From contig CACPPZ010000009.1 in NCBI GenBank assembly GCA_902635985.1, positions 1 to 46,280 on the forward strand: 46,280 nt of DNA, read 5' to 3'. The notes under the pieces are model-generated. The model did not search any database. It was not told the origin of the DNA and saw only the letters and a list, made by a program, of their open reading frames with translations. The stretch is from Paracoccaceae bacterium. Its GTDB lineage: Bacteria > Pseudomonadota > Alphaproteobacteria > Rhodobacterales > Rhodobacteraceae. How positions within the stretch are numbered: the stretch's first letter is position 1; the number at the start of each line of letters is the position of its first letter. Below, one piece after another: positions 25,991-32,220 of this stretch. The position numbers were made by a program, and so were the translations under genes.

Positions 25991-26119
25991 ATGTTTTCGA
26001 ACTTGGCAGAGAATGGTGTTTTATTTGTGCGCCACACAAGAAATAAACGAAAAACAAGAATTGGACGATTACTTGAAAATCTTTTGTGCGCCCTCAAAGA
26101 TTTAATGTCGGCACGCTGA
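25991..26119 (+). CDS. Small basic protein, 42 residues, unknown function
   Basis: The ATG at 25991 follows a good promoter and a GAGG ribosome binding site at about 7 bases, and the frame ends at TGA 26117. The product starts MFSNLAENGVLFVRH and continues with a strongly basic middle (RNKRKTRIGRLLENLLCAL) that could form an amphipathic helix. There is no signal peptide. I do not recognise a family, and a chance ORF is possible; the promoter and binding site are the case for it. Confidence 0.45.
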   Translation: MFSNLAENGVLFVRHTRNKRKTRIGRLLENLLCALKDLMSAR

Positions 26120-26152
26120 ATTGCTTCTCTACTGGCTCAACACGTGTTTAAG

Positions 26153-26701
26153 CTAGATTTTCCATTTTATTGAGCAGCCCATTGATGGGGTTTGCGTTAT
26201 TGGACCTTTGCCGCTCTTAGAAATTTCCATCATTGCCCAAAAAAGCTCTCGTCGCAATTCCTTCGAGTTTTCTTTTTTATTACTCAGACGTCCTCGGTAC
26301 TGTAGACGTAATTCAGAATTAAATCCAAAAAAGTCAGGTGTGCAGGCCGCATTATAAGCCTTTGCCACTTCTTGAGTTTCGTCATACAAATATGGAAATG
26401 GAAAATTTTTATCCTTGGAAAGCTGCTTCATGTTTTCAAAGCTATCTTCAGGGTGAGTTGAGACATCATTTGAGGAAATGGCTATAACCTCAATTTCATT
26501 TTTAATTAATTCATTAGCCTCAAAGATAATTTCATCAAGCGTGCTAACCACATAGGGACAATGATTACATATAAACATTACAAGGGTGCCTTTACGACCA
26601 CGTGCCCTGTTAAGCTCGATTATTTCGTTATCAGTTGACGGAAGAGAAAAATTTTTGGCTTGCCAACCAAATTCACAGATTGGAGTGTTTACTGCTGGCA
26701 T
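26153..26701 (-). CDS. Thioredoxin-fold redoxin (AhpC/TSA-like) with CNHC motif
   Basis: A 182-residue cytosolic thioredoxin-fold protein. The redox motif is in VMFICNHCPYVVSTLDEI (about 46-63), a CxxC at the usual end of the first strand. IEVIAISSNDVSTHPEDSFE and the PFPYLYDETQEVAKAYNAAC segment (near 100-120) follow, as in the AhpC/TSA-like group. TPDFFGFNSELRLQYRGR gives the cis-Pro region. Substrate is unknown. ATG 26701 is chosen because AAGGA is 7 bases upstream; an in-frame TTG 15 bases earlier overlaps that site. Confidence 0.88.
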   Translation of the reverse strand: MPAVNTPICEFGWQAKNFSLPSTDNEIIELNRARGRKGTLVMFICNHCPYVVSTLDEIIFEANELIKNEIEVIAISSNDVSTHPEDSFENMKQLSKDKNFPFPYLYDETQEVAKAYNAACTPDFFGFNSELRLQYRGRLSNKKENSKELRRELFWAMMEISKSGKGPITQTPSMGCSIKWKI

Positions 26702-26819
26702 TAGTACATCCTTCAATGAAAGTTATTTACCAATATTCTAGTTTATTGTAGCTTACTTTTATAATACTTCGGTCGATTTCTCAAATCGTCTATTTTAATT
26801 TTCTGAGAGGATTTAGTAA

Positions 26820-26948
26820 ATGAAAAAAGTTGTTCTTATTTCTATTTTGTTTTTGGCCAGCTGTTCACAAATCACGGATGTCGCAAATGGAGTTGGTGGT
26901 GCAGTCGGAAACGTTATGAGTTCAGTAACTGATGCAGTTGGACTATAA
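26820..26948 (+). CDS. Small entericidin-like lipoprotein, 42 residues
   Basis: The ATG at 26820 follows GAGAGG at a 9-base spacing. The product starts MKKVVLISILFLASCSQ: two lysines, a hydrophobic core and the lipobox LASC, so Cys15 would be lipidated after signal peptidase II cleavage. The 27-residue mature part is small, Gly/Val/Ala-rich (ANGVGGAVGNVMSSVTDAVG) and probably helical. It resembles entericidin-type lipoproteins in size and composition. Function is unknown. Confidence 0.75.
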   Translation: MKKVVLISILFLASCSQITDVANGVGGAVGNVMSSVTDAVGL

Positions 26949-27019
26949 ATATCTTCGCTTATTTACTTTTACTAAGTATTATTTAGCCATATAATAAAAA
27001 TCACATATCGGAGTTTCGT

Positions 27020-27361
27020 ATGTCTGGTATTCATGAGAAAGTTTGTGTTGCTTGTCAATCTGATGCTCAGCCTGCAAGTGCTGAGGAAATAAATCACTTC
27101 GTCTCAGAAACAGAATGGTCGCTAATAGAGCAAAGTGGAGTGACGCAGTTACATCGGAAATATAATTTTTCAAATTTTGAGAAAGCGCTTATTTTTACTA
27201 ATAAGGTAGGCGAGATCGCCGAAGAGGAGGGTCACCATCCAAAAATCGTAACCGAGTGGGGAAGTGTAACAGTTTATTGGTGGAGCCACAAAATAAAAAA
27301 AATACATTTAAACGATCTTATTTTAGCTGCACGGTGTGACGTCGGTTACTCGTCAATTTGA
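27020..27361 (+). CDS. phhB: Pterin-4a-carbinolamine dehydratase
   Basis: This 113-residue PCD/DCoH protein dehydrates 4a-hydroxytetrahydrobiopterin, recycling the pterin cofactor. The family signature is complete: NKVGEIAEEEGHHPKI with the active-site histidines His72 and His73, then VTVYWWSHKIKKIHLND with His90. The N-terminus carries an extra CVACQSD stretch. Phenylalanine hydroxylase is not in the window; many bacteria use this protein in other contexts (for example in molybdopterin or folate metabolism). Confidence 0.93.
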   Translation: MSGIHEKVCVACQSDAQPASAEEINHFVSETEWSLIEQSGVTQLHRKYNFSNFEKALIFTNKVGEIAEEEGHHPKIVTEWGSVTVYWWSHKIKKIHLNDLILAARCDVGYSSI

Positions 27362-27421
27362 AATTTATTTATCAAATAATTCTATTTTAGTTTGATGAAT
27401 GTGTTTCGATAATTATCCAGA

Positions 27422-27462
27422 AAAAAATAAGGTGACACTGTGCCTGTACATTGGTGTCACCT
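27422..27462 (-). terminator. Minus-strand rho-independent terminator
   Basis: On the minus strand AGGTGACAC pairs with GTGTCACCT (27454-27462 with 27430-27438) around a 15-base loop, followed by TATTTTTTT. It would end transcripts coming from trmL or from the small ORF at 27457-27588, whose stop codon lies within the stem. Confidence 0.75.
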
Positions 27463-27588
27463 AAAACTTTTGAGACCTAAGATAAATGTTGGTTCCCTGC
27501 TAACAGGACGCTCATTCGCCCACACTGCCTCTGATGTCCAGTAAACGTGTGAGTTGCAATTATTTCTAGCAAAAATGCAAATGCCCAT
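27457..27588 (-). CDS. Possible small protein, 43 residues, ending at a terminator
   Basis: The ATG at 27588 has CAGG six bases upstream, and the frame closes at TGA inside the stem of the minus-strand terminator. The product starts MGICIFARNNCNSHVYW and ends REPTFILGLKSFR, with a mixed, protein-like composition unlike the surrounding AT-rich DNA. The region is downstream of trmL on the same strand, so it could be a second gene of that transcript. The family is not recognised, and an RNA or chance reading is possible. Confidence 0.4.
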   Translation of the reverse strand: MGICIFARNNCNSHVYWTSEAVWANERPVSREPTFILGLKSFR

Positions 27589-27672
27589 CTTAAACCTGAA
27601 ATAGTGTTACTCTATTACTACATTGGCTTATTTGAGCTTGTGAATACCAGATTTAAGTTTTGATTATTTCAA

Positions 27673-28125
27673 CTACCAATGAAATTTCATCGCTTGATAT
27701 ATAGCAGCAGTTGCTGCATTTGATAGGTTTAACGATTTTACCTTTGAGTTTTTCATCGGTAACGAGAAGACTCTATCAGGCATTTTTTGGATAATTTCTT
27801 GGGGTAAGCCTTTTGATTCAGAACCAAAGATTAGATATGCGTTCCTTGAATATTGTGCATCATAAAAACTAGTTTCTCCGGTCTCCTCAAAGAAAAATAT
27901 TTCCTCTTTTTTAGGTCTATTTTGATTTATAAAGTGACCCCAATTGTCATATTGACTCAAATTTACGTATTTCCAGTATCGCGTGCCTGAACGAGCTACA
28001 TTGGTGTCGTCGATAGCAAAACCTAATGGCCTAATTAGTATCAGTTCCAAATCAAGAGCTACGCAAGTTCTTCCTATAGCACCAGTGTTGTGTGGTATTT
28101 CCGGTTCGACCAAAACTATCTTCAT
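27673..28125 (-). CDS. trmL: tRNA (cytidine/uridine-34-2'-O)-methyltransferase
   Basis: A 150-residue SPOUT methyltransferase that 2'-O-methylates the wobble base of tRNA-Leu species. The family motifs are present: EPEIPHNTGAIGRTCVAL (residues 7-24), YLIFGSESKGLP (about 92-103) and MKNSKVKSLNLSNAATAAIY (about 122-141) forming the trefoil knot. Short length without an RNA-binding extension is typical of TrmL. Its likely substrate includes the tRNA-Leu(CAA) encoded at 42377. Confidence 0.93.
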   Translation of the reverse strand: MKIVLVEPEIPHNTGAIGRTCVALDLELILIRPLGFAIDDTNVARSGTRYWKYVNLSQYDNWGHFINQNRPKKEEIFFFEETGETSFYDAQYSRNAYLIFGSESKGLPQEIIQKMPDRVFSLPMKNSKVKSLNLSNAATAAIYQAMKFHW

Positions 28126-28316
28126 TTGCTTTTGTCACCTACATACTTTTAACCACTATTTGATATATTCCGTATAATTTTGTATAGTGATTTCGTAACT
28201 AGAAATCGCAAAGATCAGACACTTTTACTTAAAGTCGCGCCAATTTTGAGTAAAACGGACTCGAAATGGCAGATTACTTTCCTTCTTATCAGTTAAAGGT
28301 CTGAGTGGAGGGCGAA

Positions 28317-28508
28317 ATGCTTAGTCACGAAATATACGAAAAACTTTCTAATATAATAAGTCAATCAGCATTGAATAGTCTTTCGGACACACAGGTTGAA
28401 GCTTTAGAGGAAGAGCTGAGTAAACTGGTTCAGGAGAAAAGTGGCGATATTGACGAGATTTCTTATGATGACCTTTTAGTCGCATGGGAAAATGCTACTA
28501 GAATTTAA
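28317..28508 (+). CDS. Small acidic protein, 63 residues, unknown function
   Basis: ATG 28317 has GGAGGG 4 bases upstream; an in-frame GTG at 28305 overlaps that site. The product is acidic and probably all helical (LSHEIYEKLSNIISQSAL, then TQVEALEEELSKLVQEKSG, then SYDDLLVAWEN). No signal peptide or known motif. Strong binding site and coding-like composition support a real gene; no function can be given. Confidence 0.65.
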   Translation: MLSHEIYEKLSNIISQSALNSLSDTQVEALEEELSKLVQEKSGDIDEISYDDLLVAWENATRI

Positions 28509-28595
28509 AATTTTTTTTACAAACTAAGTGATCAAAAAATTACTGAATCTAGAAATACATACAATTTTTGAAAACTTCAAATTTAGACATATCAC

Positions 28596-28619
28596 TATGT
28601 TTATGTTTATGTTTATGTT
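28596..28619. repeat. Hexanucleotide tandem repeat (TATGTT x4)
   Basis: Four perfect copies of TATGTT lie about 45 bases ahead of the cNMP-binding gene, in its likely promoter or leader. Short tandem repeats of this kind can change copy number by slippage. Confidence 0.7.
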
Positions 28620-28663
28620 AAATCCCTGATGTACATAATTAATTAGACTTGGATCCTAATAAG

Positions 28664-29038
28664 ATGAAATCAAAAAACGACGTGAATTTTTGGGAACCAA
28701 ACGAAATTGTATATAAAGCAGGTGATAAATCTGCCTCTGCTTATTTAGTTCTCGATGGATCAGCTGAAATAATTAGTGCAGATGGAGTAAAACTGAATTC
28801 ATTTGGTCCAAACGAATTATTTGGGGAAGCCTCGTTAGTTTTAAAATCTGATCGAACAGTCAGCGTTTTGGCAGGATCGTCTGGTTTATCAGCAAAGGTA
28901 ATTACTTCTGCAAACCTAAAAAAAAGGCTTCAAAAAGATGTGTTTCTCTCAGCTTTGGTTCGAAAATTGGAAACTAGATTGCAAGCAGCAAATCAACAAA
29001 TTGATACTCTTTCAAAAAAAAATAAGAAAGCTAAATGA
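28664..29038 (+). CDS. Stand-alone cyclic-nucleotide-binding domain protein
   Basis: A 124-residue protein that is essentially one CAP-type nucleotide-binding domain: EIVYKAGDKSASAYLVLDG at the front (about 15-33) and a phosphate-binding cassette in NELFGEASLVLKSDRTVSV (about 63-81) that keeps the Gly-Glu and the Arg used to hold the cyclic phosphate. There is no helix-turn-helix; the end is a short helix (ALVRKLETRLQAANQQIDTL) and a lysine tail. It is thus a sensor without a DNA-binding output. Start ATG 28664 is preferred to TTG 28649. Its stop overlaps the next ATG (ATGA), and a class III cyclase lies 0.8 kb away. Confidence 0.85.
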   Translation: MKSKNDVNFWEPNEIVYKAGDKSASAYLVLDGSAEIISADGVKLNSFGPNELFGEASLVLKSDRTVSVLAGSSGLSAKVITSANLKKRLQKDVFLSALVRKLETRLQAANQQIDTLSKKNKKAK

Positions 29039-29589
29039 AGCAATTTCTTGATCTGGGTGAGTTTCTAGATCATGCATGGTCGTTGTTGACGCGTGGCGTC
29101 GCAGACCCAAAATCTGTCGCTAAGAATCCCACTTTCTCTACAGTTTCTGAAGAAGGGTTTCCAACAATGAGAACTGTTGTCCTCAGACGTGCAGACCGAA
29201 TAGCCAATTGCCTAGAAGTTCACACTGACATCCAAACGAACAAAGTATTTTCACTAAAAAAAAATAACCTTGCTGGTCTACATATTTGGATTCCAAAAGC
29301 CAAGTTTCAGATAAGGGCTTCAGTTGTTGTTGATATATTGACAGGGTCGAAAGTTGAGGATCAATGGAATAAAATTCCAATCCAATCTCGTGTTTCGTAC
29401 GGTTCAAAGCCATCTCCAGGTATCGAAATAAATGGTCCGTTTGATTACAAGAAACTTCCCGAGCAAGATAACTTTGCCATTCTTAGATGTGATATAAGAG
29501 AACTCGATCTGCTATACTTGGGAGCTTTACATCAGAGAGCTTTATATAAAACAGGGGATCCTGCGATTTCCACGTGGGTGGCACCTTAG
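29035..29589 (+). CDS. Pyridoxamine 5'-phosphate oxidase-like flavoprotein
   Basis: A 184-residue split-barrel protein of the PNPOx-like superfamily. The FMN-type segment is PTFSTVSEEGFPTMRTVVLR (about 32-51), followed by HTDIQTNKVFSLKKNN and a C-terminal CDIRELDLLYLG near 155-166. It lacks the RLHDR signature of true PdxH (present at 2042), so it is not a second PNP oxidase; a flavin-, F420- or haem-binding role is possible but unproven. It is translationally coupled (ATGA overlap) to the cyclic-nucleotide-binding protein. Confidence 0.85.
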   Translation: MKQFLDLGEFLDHAWSLLTRGVADPKSVAKNPTFSTVSEEGFPTMRTVVLRRADRIANCLEVHTDIQTNKVFSLKKNNLAGLHIWIPKAKFQIRASVVVDILTGSKVEDQWNKIPIQSRVSYGSKPSPGIEINGPFDYKKLPEQDNFAILRCDIRELDLLYLGALHQRALYKTGDPAISTWVAP

Positions 29590-29611
29590 ATATAATATTA
29601 CTGCCATCTAA

Positions 29612-29653
29612 TTGGCTCCGGCGGTTGGGATTGAACCAACGACCAATTGCTTA
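29612..29653 (-). repeat. Partial tRNA-Asn copy (distal attachment-site-like repeat)
   Basis: These 42 bases match 32078-32119 (3' part of tRNA-Asn plus one flanking base) at 40 positions and in the same orientation. The copy covers CCA, the acceptor 3' strand, the T arm, variable loop and the 3' side of the anticodon arm, then diverges abruptly. The 5' half of the tRNA is missing, so it is not functional. It is what integration into the 3' end of tRNA-Asn would leave at the far end of an inserted element. Confidence 0.8.
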
Positions 29654-29825
29654 GTTGGTTATCGTATAAAATCAATGGGTTAGAAATTCTAGTTGTTAAA
29701 AACTGTTAATGTAAATAGTCAGTAGTTGATTGCAGTTAGGTGTTAATAATAACACTTGGTTTTCCAATCACTAGCCTGGTTTAACTAAGAGGCTTTATCA
29801 ATACTTTACATTTTTTAACGACTGA

Positions 29826-31775
29826 CTAGATTTTTAAACGGTTTTTCCAGAAAGAAATTACTGTGTCTTTCTTTGTATCGTCTTCCAGCTCACCAAGTAT
29901 TTTCTTTGCGGCTTTGATGTCGCCCAGATAGTAACTATCTACAATAGAAGTGAGAACCTTTTTACTTTTAGATTTTGCCTCAGCAAGTAGTTCATTATCC
30001 GTTAAATAGACTTCGTACACGTCCAAAAATTCTACTTTTCCCTTCACTTGGGTTCTATCAATAAGCCTACAGAAGCTTTGTATATCTGGTGATAATTCAT
30101 CTCTTACTGCACCTGAGATTAATACATTGGTTTTGTAAGTTTTATTTAAGTTCTCTAATCTAGCGGATGCATTAACTGTGTCACTAATAACAGTAGTTTC
30201 CATTCGCAGTTCGCGACCAATAGTACCGAGAACCAGTTGACCAATATGAATTCCGACGCCCATGTTGACTGGATCTTTCCCAGAAGTGGGTTCATCAGAA
30301 TTATATATTGCTAACTGCTTATTCATTTCTACTGCTGCAAGAACTGCATCCTCTGCTGACGTCGGAAAAAGCGCCATAACAGCATCTCCAATATATTTGT
30401 CGATAAAACCATTATACTTTTTAATCGCAGGTGTCATAAACTCTAGATATCTATTTAAAAATTTGAAGTTTTCTTCAGGAGACATTTTTTCTGATATCCC
30501 TGTAAAGTTCCGCATGTCAGAAAATAAAACGCCCATTTTAAGGGACGTACTGTCACCAATATTTACATCTGTGATTGCATCTTTTTCAAGTAGAGTAAGA
30601 AATTCTTTCGGTACAAATCTTTCGTATGATGTATTTAAAGTCTCAATATCATTAATTTTATCCCTGATACTATCTTTCATTTTTGAAATACCTGAAGAAA
30701 GATCTAATAACTCTTTAGAACTTTTATTTTTTTCAATATAGATTTCGAGATTTCCTCCAGCAATTTGTCCCACTGATCCAGTAAGCGATGAAATCGGTTT
30801 AGAAATTCGGTTGGCCAAAAGTAATGATACTATACCGCCGACGATTACAAAGGTTATAGTTATCAAAATCTGGTTCGAAGCTAAAGAAGCCAACTGATTT
30901 TCTAAACTTGAGGTGTCAAAAATAAGTTCTATGACCTTATCGCCTTGCGAGGCACTGCCATCAACTTCGTCAACATCCGCTTTCACGTAAACCCATCGTT
31001 CAGATTTATCTGCAACTTTTATATCTAGCCGATCTCCACTCTCATATACTGTTAATATATTCTTTTTTTGTGTGTCCGATGTTATAAAATCTGGCTTGTT
31101 TGCTACTGTTCCATTACCATTAAAAATTATAACTGAATTCAATTCCGGGTTAAAATCTTCAAAACTACTTGAAATTGTGAGCAAATCTAAATTTTTAAGC
31201 GGTCCCTCAAATTGAGAGGACTTGATGCCGATTTCCAAAATATATTTTTTATCTGGAGTTCCCCAGTATGCATATTTTCGCACGTTCCCTGTTACAGTTT
31301 CACTGGCAATTCTATCTCCTTGGTATCGGCTTTCTTCTCTTATCTTTTGCAATTTTTCATTAAAACTAGGTGCAACTTTAGAGAAATCTAAGTCTTGATC
31401 TTTTGCAAAAGTGGTATGGATGATAACGCCAAATTCGTCTATTATATATAAGTCAAACTCATCACCTAAAACTGATTTCAGGCTGGGTAAATCTATATCA
31501 CTTACTACTCCATTTGCTTTATAATAAGCGGCTTTGAAAGGCTCAAAAGCACTCAGCATCTTATTTTCAAGGCTAAGCGATAATATTCTGAATCCTACCT
31601 CAACTAAGTCATAAGCCCCAATAACATTTTCAGCTGTTTGATCGACCATAAATTCGAAGTTGTCTTCTAATTCCTGCTTTGCTTTCGAGTAATCAGTATA
31701 AGATAAAAGTAGAAGTGCTGGAGCTAATACAAATAGAAAGCTTAGCAATATTAGATGCTTAAGAGATATTTTCAT
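29826..31775 (-). CDS. Membrane-bound class III adenylate cyclase (sensor-HAMP-cyclase)
   Basis: A 649-residue receptor-type cyclase. It has an N-terminal membrane span (about 7-26), a long periplasmic sensor region, a second span (about 298-321), HAMP (NRISKPISSLTGSVGQIAGG, about 323-342 onward), then the catalytic domain (about 410-600). Metal ligands lie in VLFSDMRNFTG (about 415-425) and KYIGDAVMALFP (about 460). The lysine of IDKYIGD and threonine of TTVISDTVN fit ATP rather than GTP specificity. A serine replaces the usual glycine in VISDTVN. It lies between tRNA-Asn and the partial tRNA-Asn copy, so it may have been acquired. The sensed signal is unknown. Confidence 0.9.
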   Translation of the reverse strand: MKISLKHLILLSFLFVLAPALLLLSYTDYSKAKQELEDNFEFMVDQTAENVIGAYDLVEVGFRILSLSLENKMLSAFEPFKAAYYKANGVVSDIDLPSLKSVLGDEFDLYIIDEFGVIIHTTFAKDQDLDFSKVAPSFNEKLQKIREESRYQGDRIASETVTGNVRKYAYWGTPDKKYILEIGIKSSQFEGPLKNLDLLTISSSFEDFNPELNSVIIFNGNGTVANKPDFITSDTQKKNILTVYESGDRLDIKVADKSERWVYVKADVDEVDGSASQGDKVIELIFDTSSLENQLASLASNQILITITFVIVGGIVSLLLANRISKPISSLTGSVGQIAGGNLEIYIEKNKSSKELLDLSSGISKMKDSIRDKINDIETLNTSYERFVPKEFLTLLEKDAITDVNIGDSTSLKMGVLFSDMRNFTGISEKMSPEENFKFLNRYLEFMTPAIKKYNGFIDKYIGDAVMALFPTSAEDAVLAAVEMNKQLAIYNSDEPTSGKDPVNMGVGIHIGQLVLGTIGRELRMETTVISDTVNASARLENLNKTYKTNVLISGAVRDELSPDIQSFCRLIDRTQVKGKVEFLDVYEVYLTDNELLAEAKSKSKKVLTSIVDSYYLGDIKAAKKILGELEDDTKKDTVISFWKNRLKI

Positions 31776-31836
31776 TTTAGCAGTGCCTTTTTTATAAAAC
31801 GACTTTACGCCTCTAACTTAAGATTTAGGATAACTG

Positions 31837-31971
31837 ATGCTTGAAATCATGCAAGTAGCTAACTTAGACAAAGTACAGACTAAAATAAGAAGGATCGCCA
31901 TAGATATCGCAGTGGATATTAATACTATCTACCCACATTCGTGGGAAGCACTGCAGGGAGCGTTACATTAA
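31837..31971 (+). CDS. Possible small protein within the tRNA-Asn-flanked segment, 44 residues
   Basis: ATG 31837 has AGGA 6 bases upstream, and the frame ends at TAA 31969. The product starts MLEIMQVANLDKVQTKIRR and ends with TIYPHSWEALQGALH; the first part could be a helix. A hairpin with eight T residues follows at 32005-32039, so a complete small transcription unit is conceivable. It diverges from the cyclase gene. Family not recognised; may be spurious. Confidence 0.4.
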   Translation: MLEIMQVANLDKVQTKIRRIAIDIAVDINTIYPHSWEALQGALH

Positions 31972-31989
31972 TGAGTCGGGTGAATAAAA

Positions 31990-32009
31990 AAACGGCAGAA
32001 AACGGCAGA
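31990..32009 (+). repeat. Tandem 10-base direct repeat near the tRNA-Asn junction
   Basis: Two adjacent copies of AAACGGCAGA. A 9-of-10 match, AAACGGCAAA, occurs at 5128-5137 near the other tRNA-derived junction. Such repeats could be recombinase arm sites, but no integrase is present to support that. Confidence 0.4.
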
Positions 32010-32039
32010 TGCTTTTTTCCTAAAAATCTGCTTTTTTTT
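32005..32039 (+). terminator. Terminator-like hairpin
   Basis: GCAGAT (32005-32010) pairs with ATCTGC (32026-32031), with further T/A pairing possible in the loop, followed by eight T residues. The stem is short, so efficiency is doubtful. It would serve the small ORF at 31837. Confidence 0.4.
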
Positions 32040-32078
32040 GACCCTAAAATGCCAATTTATCTAATAATATCACATAGT

Positions 32079-32153
32079 TGGCTCCGGCGGTTGGGATCGA
32101 ACCAACGACCAATTGATTAACAGTCAACTGCTCTACCGCTGAGCTACGCCGGA
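32079..32153 (-). tRNA. tRNA-Asn (anticodon GTT)
   Basis: A complete 75-base cloverleaf: acceptor TCCGGCG/CGCCGGA, D stem GCTC/GAGC, anticodon loop CTGTTAA (GTT at 34-36), T stem GTTGG/CCAAC with loop TTCGATC, discriminator G and encoded CCA. Its 3' 41 bases plus one flanking base recur at 29612-29653. Confidence 0.97.
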
Positions 32154-32220
32154 ACACTCGTTTCGTATAACAATAGGTAATTCACTAGTCTAGTGGTAAG
32201 AAATTATTTTTTAAAAAAAC

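Larger units (their letters stand above)
25731..26152. other. Region between infC and the redoxin gene
   Basis: This 422-base stretch holds infC leader sequence (25731-25760), AT-rich DNA, a near-consensus plus-strand promoter (25938-25966) and a 42-codon ORF (25991-26119). A longer minus-strand reading frame in 25824-26057 looks like chance: it is rich in Leu, Phe, Asn and Tyr and has no ribosome binding site. Confidence 0.5.
31776..32078. other. Region between the cyclase and tRNA-Asn
   Basis: This 303-base stretch holds a 44-codon plus-strand ORF (31837-31971), a tandem 10-base direct repeat AAACGGCAGA (31990-31999 and 32000-32009), a plus-strand terminator-like hairpin (32005-32039) and the tRNA-proximal repeat boundary at 32078. 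Confidence 0.6.

Noticed and set aside
25824-26057. 77-codon minus-strand frame before infC
   Set aside because: No ribosome binding site, low-complexity AT-rich composition, and it opposes the better-supported promoter and ORF on the plus strand.
27362-27672. 6S, SRP or tmRNA gene in the phhB-trmL gap
   Set aside because: None of the conserved cores of these RNAs is present; a terminator and possible small ORF account for the region.
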